Positions 35,088 to 41,215 of a stretch of 50,366 nt of DNA are shown here, piece after piece. Numbering within the stretch: the first letter of the stretch is position 1; every line of letters starts with the position of its first letter. Below the pieces are notes generated by a model. The model saw nothing but the letters and a program-made list of their open reading frames with translations, made no database searches and was not told where the DNA came from. A program made the translations under genes and the position numbers. Origin of the DNA: an uncultured Clostridia bacterium (GTDB lineage Bacteria > Bacillota > Clostridia > RUG12999); contig CAMNSU010000009.1 of the NCBI GenBank assembly GCA_946555455.1, positions 1 through 50,366 on the forward strand. The letters are read 5' to 3'.

Positions 35088-35448
35088 GTTGAGTAAGCCA
35101 GACAATCGCGGGTCGTCCGGCTGAAGGCTGGGCGGCATGAGGAAAGTCCGAGCTCCGCGAACCAAGGGTGCTGGGTAACTCCCAGTGGAGGCGACTCTAA
35201 GGAAAGTGCAACAGAGAGATACCGCCGGCATTTTAGCAGCTGGCAAGGGTGGAAAGGCGAGGTAAGAGCTCACCAGCGTTTAGGCGACTATTCGGCTATG
35301 TAAACCCCACCTGGAGCAACACCAAAAGCAGAAACCTTAAAATGGTTCTAAATGGTTTCTAATAGGTAGGTGGCTTGAACCGTATAGTAATATGCGGTCT
35401 AGATAGATGATTGTCCAATACAGAACTCGGCTTATAGACTTGCTCAAC
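35088..35448 (+). ncRNA. rnpB: RNase P RNA, class A
   Basis: The ends pair: GTTGAGTAAGCC (35088 onward) with GGCTTAT-GACTTGCTCAAC (to 35448). Conserved core pieces in order: GAGGAAAGTCCGAGCTCC, ACAGAGAGATACCGCC, GGTAAGAGCTCACCAGCG, AACCCCACCTGGAGCAA, GGCTTGAACC, GATGATTGTCC and ACAGAACTCGGCTTAT. At ~361 nt it has normal length. It is the catalytic RNA that trims tRNA 5' ends and lies directly before a tRNA pair. A perfect -35 promoter and a terminator flank it. Confidence 0.96.
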
Positions 35449-35460
35449 ACCAGAAAATAT

Positions 35461-35485
35461 GCGGCTTCCAGGAAGCCGCTTTTTC
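35461..35485 (+). terminator. rnpB terminator
   Basis: GCGGCTT/AAGCCGC hairpin followed by TTTTT. The bases from here to the tRNA promoter (~35486-35715) hold no gene that I can support. Confidence 0.88.
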
Positions 35486-35715
35486 TATTTGTACGCTATT
35501 GCCATTTTTTATGAGTAAGGATTTGTATTTTAGAAAAGAATGATAGGCAGAGTATTCAAAATAAAAAATGGTGCAATAATAGAGAGGGGAGACAAACAAA
35601 AGTTGAATCGCTTATGCCTAAACGATACCGGTCGGTTTTGTAATTGGCGGAAAGAAGCGATGGCGGTGAAAGAAAACGGTTGCAGGAAAAGGAATATAAT
35701 TTTTAAAAAAAGATA

Positions 35716-35744
35716 TTGACAAATGGAAATCCATGTGCTATAAT
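35716..35744 (+). promoter_or_regulatory. tRNA-Thr/tRNA-Tyr promoter
   Basis: Perfect TTGACA (35716-35721), 17 bp, perfect TATAAT (35739-35744), 39 bases before the first tRNA. Confidence 0.92.
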
Positions 35745-35783
35745 AATGAAGTCGGTTAAAGGTAGTCCTTTTCCGGGCGATTT

Positions 35784-35859
35784 GCTGATGTAGCTCAATT
35801 GGCAGAGCAGCTGATTTGTAATCAGCAGGTTGCGGGTTCAAGTCCCATCATCAGCTCCA
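35784..35859 (+). tRNA. tRNA-Thr (anticodon TGT)
   Basis: 76 bases with encoded CCA. The acceptor GCTGATG pairs with CATCAGC; the anticodon arm is GCTGA-TTTGTAA-TCAGC with TGT; the T-arm contains GGTTCAAGTCC. It reads ACA and related Thr codons, which are plentiful in the Thr-rich surface proteins. Confidence 0.96.
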
Positions 35860-35913
35860 GAAAACAGCGGCGGGCGCATTTTTGCGCCCTGCATGTTTCA
35901 TAAAATTGCATAT

Positions 35914-35998
35914 GGAGGGGTTCCCGAGTGGCCAAAGGGGGCAGACTGTAAATCTGTTGTCTTCGACTTCGATGGTTCGAATCCATCTCCCTCCACCA
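35914..35998 (+). tRNA. tRNA-Tyr (anticodon GTA)
   Basis: 85 bases with encoded CCA and the long variable arm typical of bacterial tRNA-Tyr. Acceptor GGAGGGG pairs with CCCTCC plus a wobble/end base; the anticodon loop CTGTAAA holds GTA; the T-loop is GGTTCGAATCC. It is cotranscribed with tRNA-Thr 54 bases upstream. Confidence 0.95.
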
Positions 35999-36000
35999 AA

Positions 36001-36038
36001 AAAAGACGTCCACTGCTTTGCGGTGGACGTCTTTTTTT
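36001..36038 (+). terminator. Terminator of the tRNA operon
   Basis: The perfect stem AAAAGACGTCCAC/GTGGACGTCTTTT is followed by more T, starting 2 bases after tRNA-Tyr. Confidence 0.93.
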
Positions 36039-36501
36039 GGTGAAAATAGATATAGGATTCAAACAGGCGGAAAAAAACAATATGCCGGTGGCATATTGTC
36101 CCGCCGCGGCTCGCGAATCCATCTCCCGTGTCGGAACGGACTTTGCTTCGTTCCGATTTTTTTGCAGAAAAATCGGTTATACGCTTCGTCATTCCTCCTT
36201 TTTCGCGAAAAGGCACGATCGGCTCGCCTGTTCGTTTGCAAGCGCGCTCATGATGGCGCGCTGTCGCTACCACCTTTTTGCGATATAGCGCCTACGGCGC
36301 AAAGAACCCTATGGTGCGGATTTTTTCTTTTGTATTTTTCATTTTTCAATATTCACCATTTATTAAAGCAGCAAAATTTTTAAATGAATATTGAAGCCGC
36401 TGCGCTGATGAATAATGAATCATTGAAAGTTGAAATTCCATAAATATTACTTAAAAATCGTCAGTTTTTTATTTTGAGAAAATTTGTTGTGAATGGATAA
36501 C
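36039..36501. other. Gene-free stretch with tRNA-Tyr 3' fragment, second terminator and palindromes
   Basis: No supported gene. It holds the hairpin ACAATATGCC-GGT-GGCATATTGT (36077-36099); CGAATCCATCTCCC at 36114-36127, identical to the 3' part of tRNA-Tyr (35978-35991); and a terminator-like hairpin TCGGAACG/CGTTCCGA plus T7 (36131-36163). A near-perfect palindrome around AGCGCGC...GCGCGCT (36241-36262) and a GCGCC/GGCGC hairpin near 36287 also occur. The last ~170 bases are AT-rich without visible signals. Open frames here have no ribosome site. Confidence 0.55.
36131..36163 (+). terminator. Orphan intrinsic terminator next to the tRNA-Tyr 3' fragment
   Basis: TCGGAACG and CGTTCCGA (10-base loop) followed by seven T, 4 bases after the 14-base tRNA-like segment. 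No gene ends here, so it may be left from a lost tRNA copy. Confidence 0.65.
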
Positions 36502-36530
36502 TTGTGGTAGTCATGCATGTATGCTATACT
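36502..36530 (+). promoter_or_regulatory. Promoter of the lipoprotein gene
   Basis: TTGTGG (36502-36507), 17 bp, TATACT (36525-36530), 51 bases before the start codon. Confidence 0.6.
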
Positions 36531-36580
36531 GATATTGTTAAAAATGCAGATTGACAAAACAAGCAGAGAGGGCTGATCAT

Positions 36581-37432
36581 ATGAAAAGAATTGTATGTAA
36601 TTTGTGTTTATTTCTTGCATTATGTATTTTATCCGGCTGTGCTAATTTGGAGAAAAGAGATATAAATTTAATAAAAGTAACAGCGCAAACGCCGGAAGAA
36701 GCGGTATTTGCGATAAGCGATATATTATTTGAAGATAATGTATTTGATGATATGAGAATAACTGATGTGGAATTGCTGAATTATACGCAGTTAAATAAAT
36801 ATGAAAATTTGACGGAGACAGGAACTGTATATTCATATGAGTTAGTCTATCAATTTAAGACAGACGACGAAAGAATTTTTATAGATAATAAAGTTACAGG
36901 TGAATTGGTTGAAACAGGAGTTTGGATTGAAGAAGCAGTTGCTGACAGATGTATTGTTTTATATGAAAATAACGGTACATATTATAGGATTTTATCGAGG
37001 GACACGACAGAATTGACAGACGGCTATCATACGACTTATTTTAGATATGAAAATGATGAGTATGGGGGAAGTAACTCGTGTGCGAAAGATTGGCTGGAGT
37101 GTAATATTATCAAAGAAATATTTGAAAATGCATATGGTATTCCGGATTTGAAGCTGCGCACAGATGCGACAAGTAATAGTGTTCTTAGAAAATTAATAAG
37201 AGATATTGAACTAGAGACTAGACCAGATTATTCCATAGATGTGTCGAAAAGCAAAATGTATCATATGACATATCATGAAGACTTAGAGTGTATATCTTTT
37301 AAAGCAGATCTGTATACTTCAGATGGTGAAGAAGTTGTTAAAAATGCAGATTTTTCCTTGTGTTTAGACGGCGGATTTTCTATATATGAAGTGGGTGAGA
37401 ATAATAAAGATGTTCCTAAGTCTTTGCATTAG
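36581..37432 (+). CDS. Predicted lipoprotein of unknown function
   Basis: 283 aa from ATG 36581 with a GAGAGGG site upstream; the frame extends to 36551 without one. A lipoprotein signal ends CILSGC (Cys ~19). The mature part begins ANLEKRDINLIK. It is acidic and Tyr-rich with no family that I can name (YSYELVYQFKTDDERIFIDN, TYYRILSRDTTELTDGYHTTYF). It should be attached to the outer face of the membrane. The base composition is clearly more AT-rich than the dusB-amidohydrolase region, hinting at separate origin. The next 400 bases contain a decayed glycosidase gene. Confidence 0.75.
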   Translation: MKRIVCNLCLFLALCILSGCANLEKRDINLIKVTAQTPEEAVFAISDILFEDNVFDDMRITDVELLNYTQLNKYENLTETGTVYSYELVYQFKTDDERIFIDNKVTGELVETGVWIEEAVADRCIVLYENNGTYYRILSRDTTELTDGYHTTYFRYENDEYGGSNSCAKDWLECNIIKEIFENAYGIPDLKLRTDATSNSVLRKLIRDIELETRPDYSIDVSKSKMYHMTYHEDLECISFKADLYTSDGEEVVKNADFSLCLDGGFSIYEVGENNKDVPKSLH

Positions 37433-37481
37433 TATCTTGGTAGTAGGCGTTTGAGAGACTGACAGTAAAATCGTCAAGCCG

Positions 37482-37847
37482 AGCATCCAAAATGGTCTTG
37501 CATTGGTATACCGCTATACGCTGGACCCTGAATTTTTGGAAATGGGAAAACGGGTGACAAACTATTGTTTGAACCGGCTTCCGTCCGACCATGTCTATAC
37601 ATGGGATTTTATCTTTACCGGAGATGATGACGCGTGAGATTCCTACGCTGCGCCTGTGATTGCCTGTGGTCTGCCGGAACTTGTGGAGCACCTGCCGGAG
37701 GGCGATGAACAAAACTGTTATATCAAAATGCTACGGGAGATATGATGCTGTGTTTGGGACGACTATTATTACATGGGAGGTTTACTGCGTCTCACAAAAA
37801 ATGGAATCCATATTGGTAAAACAATAGATGATCGGCATATAAAATGA
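37482..37847 (+). pseudogene. Remnant of a GH88-type unsaturated glucuronyl hydrolase
   Basis: One frame reads through two TGA stops (37635-37637 and 37743-37745) to TGA 37845-37847. It gives LALVYRYTLDPEFLEMGKRV, then YTWDF, then DSYAAPVIACGLPELVEHLP, and after the second stop WDDYYYMGGLLRLTK. These follow the C-terminal third of GH88 enzymes (AYRYT, WDF, DSSAAAIAACGLLEL, WGDYFYMEALTRL), with a large piece missing between the last two blocks. The intact family member removes unsaturated uronic acid from oligosaccharides left by polysaccharide lyases. The 5' two-thirds are absent. A terminator follows at 37861. Confidence 0.7.
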
Positions 37848-37860
37848 TGTTTCATAAAAA

Positions 37861-37904
37861 TGACCCGCAGGGGAATGCAACAATCCTTGCGAGTCGTTTT
37901 TTTT
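37861..37904 (+). terminator. Terminator after the GH88 remnant
   Basis: GACCCGCAGG pairs imperfectly with CCTTGCGAGTC, followed by eight T. It probably served the original GH88 gene. Confidence 0.7.
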
Positions 37905-37955
37905 GTCAAAAACGGAATCAGCGGAAAATGGTGTTATGAAAACAAAATATGAAAT

Positions 37956-37993
37956 AAAACCGGCAACGAATACAAAACAAAGTTGCCGGTTTT
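37956..37993 (-). terminator. Terminator of the XRE/ImmA unit (reverse strand)
   Basis: AAAACCGGCAAC/GTTGCCGGTTTT with a 14-base loop. On the reverse strand it follows the metallopeptidase stop by 7 bases and ends in T4. Confidence 0.8.
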
Positions 37994-38000
37994 ATAGCGA

Positions 38001-38963
38001 TTATGGCGCCTGCTGCTTCAAAAATCTTTTCTGACAAGTGTTACAAAGGGATTTATTGCCGACATAAGCATAGGGAAGTTCGGTCACGCCATCGTGTCCT
38101 TTGATATAGGAACAATCTGCAAACAAATGATAGACGCGTCCTGTCTTGGCAACATATACGAGGGTGGCGTCATCTAGTTGAATAGATTGAACAACGGGAG
38201 CCGGAGAAGGAGAAACAGTGCCAGGTGAAGTTGATGATGACCCGCCGGAGCCGGCAGCAGTGGTATATTGGCTTCCAGGGGATGTTTTGATAGCGGGAGG
38301 AAGTGTGTTTTCAGGCGTATCAACACTGTTATGTCCTGCCGACGTTTGATTTGAGGTAGCAGGAACATTTTCTGTAGGTTCCTGGGAATCAGCGCCGAAG
38401 GTGAGAATATCGCCAGAGGCAGGGTGCTGCAAAAACTGAAAACCAGAGAGGCAGCAAAGAACAAGTATGAGTGCGCCGATAAATGAAATTTTAACCTTGT
38501 GAAATAGGATAAATTCTTTTGTAGAATGCGGTCGCTGTTCTTGTAGCATATAGTGCATAAAAGAATTCGCTTCTTTTTCCAAATAATAATTTCCTTTTCC
38601 TAAAATGCAGTCGATGGATTCATGTTCGTTTTTGATATGTCCGATTTCATGCAGCAACAAACGTTGGATTTTGGCTGGGGAAGGTTTGCGTGCCAGATTG
38701 ATAAAAACGGCGCGGTTCTCTTTGGATTGATAGGTGAAAGATGGAACGCTGCGCGCGTAATCTTCAATATCAGCAACATGAATAATTTGTTCGCCGGTAT
38801 CATCGGGTGTCGTTTGTGATAAATGCTTACAGTAGGATGAATTCCCACCGTAATAACAAAGTTTCCAGCCGTGACGAGTGAGATAACGTTTGAGCGATTG
38901 GTGTGAAATTTGATGGTCCAGTTCAGCAAAAACGGACAGAGCATATTTCTTTTGTAAATACAT
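38001..38963 (-). CDS. ImmA/IrrE-type zinc metallopeptidase with membrane anchor and Cys-rich tail
   Basis: 320 aa on the reverse strand. The N-terminal domain carries LLLHEIGHIKNEH (His105, Glu106, His109) and YLEKEANSF, the zinc site of ImmA/IrrE peptidases, which cleave XRE-type repressors. A membrane helix (~158-178, ISFIGALILVLCCLSGF) follows, then a ~95-residue Ser/Thr/Pro linker. The C-terminal domain YVAKTGRVYHLFADCSYI...LCNTCQKRF has His/Cys ligands of an Ada-like metal-binding motif. Anchoring an ImmA domain to the membrane is not the standard form. It lies 131 bases after an XRE gene, the usual pairing. AAGGAGG is 13 bases before the ATG, a little far. Confidence 0.88.
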   Translation of the reverse strand: MYLQKKYALSVFAELDHQISHQSLKRYLTRHGWKLCYYGGNSSYCKHLSQTTPDDTGEQIIHVADIEDYARSVPSFTYQSKENRAVFINLARKPSPAKIQRLLLHEIGHIKNEHESIDCILGKGNYYLEKEANSFMHYMLQEQRPHSTKEFILFHKVKISFIGALILVLCCLSGFQFLQHPASGDILTFGADSQEPTENVPATSNQTSAGHNSVDTPENTLPPAIKTSPGSQYTTAAGSGGSSSTSPGTVSPSPAPVVQSIQLDDATLVYVAKTGRVYHLFADCSYIKGHDGVTELPYAYVGNKSLCNTCQKRFLKQQAP

Positions 38964-39094
38964 GATGTTAAAAAAGCCTCCTTAAACGGTATAGCGATAC
39001 CAGTAGTTCCCCAAGCCCGAGCACCCTTTGCATTGGAAGATTAGGATTGATTGTTTCATATCGTTTGGAATGACCTACAACATAATCTGAACAA

Positions 39095-39556
39095 TTAATC
39101 TAAGTTCATGAATAATTCATCCAATTTTTTCTGTTGTTCTTCTGATAAAATACTGGATGCAACTTTACCGCCATAGGCAATTGCCTGCTGTTTCCGTTCC
39201 GATTGCAAAAGAATTGCAGCGATTTTGATATCTTTATCCAAATCATCAACATATTGAAAAACCTGTCTGCGGTTTTTTTCATCAAAAGAACGCAGTTTAT
39301 GCATCATATGCAGTTCCTGATTTGATAAAAGTAAATAGTTTGAAGAGACAGGTTCCATATCAGCGCCATTGAGATATTCCAGTGTGACGCCCAGCCCTTT
39401 CGCTAATTTGAAAGCAACATCCAAAGCAACCGTTTTGGAATGACGTGTTAAAATGCTTCGTATGGTGGAATCAGATAGTCCGGAAGCACGCGCTACATCG
39501 GGTATACGCATGGATTTTTCTTCCATAACGGCTTGCAATATTTTATAAAATTCCAA
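39095..39556 (-). CDS. XRE family transcriptional regulator
   Basis: 153 aa on the reverse strand. The HTH spans ~10-65 (MRIPDVARASGLSDSTIRSIL, VALDVAFKLAKGLGVTLEYL). The C-terminal part is helical (LLSNQELHMMHKLRSFDEKNRRQVFQYVDDL), as in phage-type regulators. It is likely a repressor cleaved by, or acting with, the ImmA-type peptidase downstream; targets probably include its own promoter and the divergent small genes. AAGGGAGGG precedes the start. Four GCAAT-type motifs in the 150 bases upstream could be its operators. Confidence 0.88.
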   Translation of the reverse strand: MEFYKILQAVMEEKSMRIPDVARASGLSDSTIRSILTRHSKTVALDVAFKLAKGLGVTLEYLNGADMEPVSSNYLLLSNQELHMMHKLRSFDEKNRRQVFQYVDDLDKDIKIAAILLQSERKQQAIAYGGKVASSILSEEQQKKLDELFMNLD

Positions 39557-39580
39557 ATGTGATCCCTCCCTTTTCTTTTT

Positions 39581-39609
39581 AGTATATCACAATAAATCGC
39601 GCAATGCAA
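39581..39609 (-). promoter_or_regulatory. Promoter of XRE/ImmA unit with GCAAT-type repeats
   Basis: Reverse strand TTGCAT (39609-39604), 17 bp, TATACT (39586-39581), the same hexamers as the XRE gene at 20.9 kb. Related motifs lie around it: CGCGCAATGCAAT (39598-39610), TGCAATGCGT (39641-39650), TACGCAATAT (39671-39680) and ATTGCGT (39707-39713). Confidence 0.65.
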
Positions 39610-39841
39610 TAAAAAAGGCAATTAAAATATTGATAAACAGTGCAATGCGTGATAAAATAAAGTCGAAAATTACGCAATATATGAAAAAAATGTAGAATTT
39701 TGACGAATTGCGTGGAGAGCGCCGGAAAAGTATGCAAAGCTACAAGTACAACAGCTGAAAACACAGTGTATTAATATACAGTATCTGGTAAGAAGTCTGT
39801 TCAGGGGGAAGTTTGAAATAGGGAAGGAGAAACGAGGATTG

Positions 39842-40012
39842 ATGTATGTAGAGATAGAATGTGATGCATGTGGTAAAAAAATGAGGTGGAGTGATATCGT
39901 ACCAAAATATACAGTGGTATTGTGGGCGCGTAATTGCGGCTGGAGTGTTGGCAGACGGGTGTTGTGCAGAACGTGTAGAGAAAAGGTAGGAAATCGCTAT
40001 GGGAATTTTTGA
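39842..40012 (+). CDS. 56-aa zinc-ribbon-like protein
   Basis: ATG 39842 to TGA 40010-40012. A GAGG site is about 6 bases upstream. The protein begins MYVEIECDACGKKMRWSD and ends LCRTCREKVGNRYGNF. The two Cys-x-x-Cys pairs (7/10 and near 44/47) plus a middle Cys suggest a small zinc knuckle. It overlaps the next gene by 14 bases, so the two are translationally coupled. Both diverge from the XRE/ImmA pair, as accessory genes of a phage-like or integrative element would. Function is unknown. Confidence 0.65.
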   Translation: MYVEIECDACGKKMRWSDIVPKYTVVLWARNCGWSVGRRVLCRTCREKVGNRYGNF

Positions 40013-40436
40013 AGGGCGCGATGCGCTGGAAGAAAATTATCTGGCATTGTGTATTGCAATTTTATATCCATACGGAATCGGGTGCGAGGAGGCATGGAAA
40101 GTATTGTACGGAAAATTAGAAGAACCGATAGTTGCGGCGGGAATATTACAAGATGCGGCTGCTATTTTGAAAAGTAATAAACGAAAGTTGGAGCGTCTAC
40201 GCGGCGTAATGAACGAGGAATCCTATTGCAAAGCGATATTTATGCAGGAGATTTTGTTGTTCTATGAACAATGTTTAGGCGGCAGAACAGTAGGAGAACT
40301 AAAATCGGTTTCATGCGTGAAATGTAATTATTCCGGAAGTTATAAGTGTTGGCGGGAATTTGTGAAATTTATGGGTATCCACACAAAAGGAATAAAAAGA
40401 TGCAGATTGGGGGAAATAGATACGACCCGCCTATAA
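39999..40436 (+). CDS. Hypothetical 145-aa protein coupled to the zinc-ribbon gene
   Basis: ATG 39999 lies inside the end of the previous gene; AAAAGGTAGG is its ribosome site. The N-terminal ~100 residues are helical (NYLALCIAILYPYGIGCEEAWKVLYGKL, LKSNKRKLERLRGVM). The C-terminal 45 are basic and Cys-bearing (CVKCNYSGSYKCWREF, GIKRCRLG). No family recognised. A terminator that serves both strands follows. Location opposite an XRE/ImmA pair suggests an accessory element. Confidence 0.65.
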   Translation: MGIFEGRDALEENYLALCIAILYPYGIGCEEAWKVLYGKLEEPIVAAGILQDAAAILKSNKRKLERLRGVMNEESYCKAIFMQEILLFYEQCLGGRTVGELKSVSCVKCNYSGSYKCWREFVKFMGIHTKGIKRCRLGEIDTTRL

Positions 40437-40473
40437 GCGTAGTTTTAAAGATGACCATAAAATGAAATAATAA

Positions 40474-40521
40474 AAACCGGCTGCCTGATAGCAGAATGAT
40501 TCTGCTTTTGGCAGCCGGTTT
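40474..40521. terminator. Bidirectional terminator between two small-gene units
   Basis: Outer stem AAACCGGCTGCC/GGCAGCCGGTTT with an inner stem AGCAGAAT/ATTCTGCT. It lies between the 145-aa gene and the end of the convergent Cys-rich peptide gene. Confidence 0.85.
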
Positions 40522-40533
40522 GGTTTATGCGCA

Positions 40534-40686
40534 TTAGAATTGCATACAAGAGCAATCGCGCCGGATGGTTCTTATTGTATCAGTCTGCGTGCAGCAGCAA
40601 CAACAATGGCAGCAGCAGCGGTTTCTACGCCGGCATCTGCAATTTCGGTTGCAGCAGCAACGGGAGCAGCAACAATTACGGTTCAT
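40534..40686 (-). CDS. 50-aa cysteine- and arginine-rich peptide (18 Cys)
   Basis: Reverse strand: ATG at 40686-40684, TAA at 40536-40534. GGAGG lies 7 bases before the ATG (40694-40698). The peptide starts MNRNCCCSRCCCNRNCRCRR. It has Cys at 5-7, 10-12, 16, 18, 24-26, 28-32, 45 and 47, and eleven Arg; there is no signal peptide. It follows the 62-aa gene by 78 bases in the same direction and ends at a terminator, as a real last gene would. Possible roles are metal binding, a structural cross-linked (spore-coat-like) peptide or a modified peptide precursor; none is shown. Forward-strand frames here are Ala/Gln repeats from the same TGC/GCA runs and lack ribosome sites. Confidence 0.7.
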   Translation of the reverse strand: MNRNCCCSRCCCNRNCRCRRRNRCCCHCCCCCTQTDTIRTIRRDCSCMQF

Positions 40687-40764
40687 AAAATTACCTCCGC
40701 ATTTGAAATCAGGAGTACTCCCTACTTCATCCTATGCGCAGTGCTATATTTGCGTGACAAGAAA

Positions 40765-40953
40765 TTAATCATCGCCGCGTAATAAATTGTCAGCATAAGA
40801 CTGCAATTCTTTTTCTGTATGAATGTTGTCTCCGCGTTTTTGAATGCTGTCTTGTACATAGTCGGGCAGCGACTGAAAATATGCGTTTGCCTGCGGACAG
40901 TTATCTATCAAACAAGTGAGGTCTGAATAGTGCTGAGGTCTGTTTTGTGCCAT
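40765..40953 (-). CDS. Conserved-looking 62-aa protein preceding the Cys-rich peptide
   Basis: From ATG 40953 (MAQNRPQHYSDLTCLIDNCP); GGAGG at 40961-40965 is 7 bases away, so the in-frame GTG at 40962, which overlaps that site, is not the start. The protein is soluble and helical (YFQSLPDYVQDSIQKRGDN, TEKELQSYADNLLRGDD). I do not recognise a family. It is first of two genes; upstream CATACTAA (reverse strand, ~40982-40974) resembles the -10 of late sporulation sigma factors, but no -35 is convincing. Confidence 0.7.
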   Translation of the reverse strand: MAQNRPQHYSDLTCLIDNCPQANAYFQSLPDYVQDSIQKRGDNIHTEKELQSYADNLLRGDD

Positions 40954-41215
40954 GTCTATCACCTCCTTTTATTGTTAGTATGACAGAAAAAAAGAAAAAT
41001 ACGCGGTGGAACTTCAAAAACATAACAAAATATTGCAAAAATGGATGATGCAGTATGAATGCGAAAATGCATTATCAGAAAATCTGTTTTTGCAGTATTT
41101 GCCATGATTTACATATTGCAGCAGACGAAAAACGGTGTTATGTTAAAAACAATATCAGGCGTAAGATTCGATTTTTGTTTGTCTAACTGATTTCCAAAGG
41201 AGGCATGTGAGAAAG

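Noticed and set aside
37482-37847. TGA recoding (for example to Gly or Trp) to explain the GH88 frame
   Set aside because: dusB and the 56-aa gene end normally at TGA, and large parts of the GH88 protein are missing, so decay is simpler.
40540-40782. Forward frames of 67-80 codons over the Cys-rich peptide
   Set aside because: Ala/Gln repeats without ribosome sites, starting inside the terminator region; the reverse frame has GGAGG.
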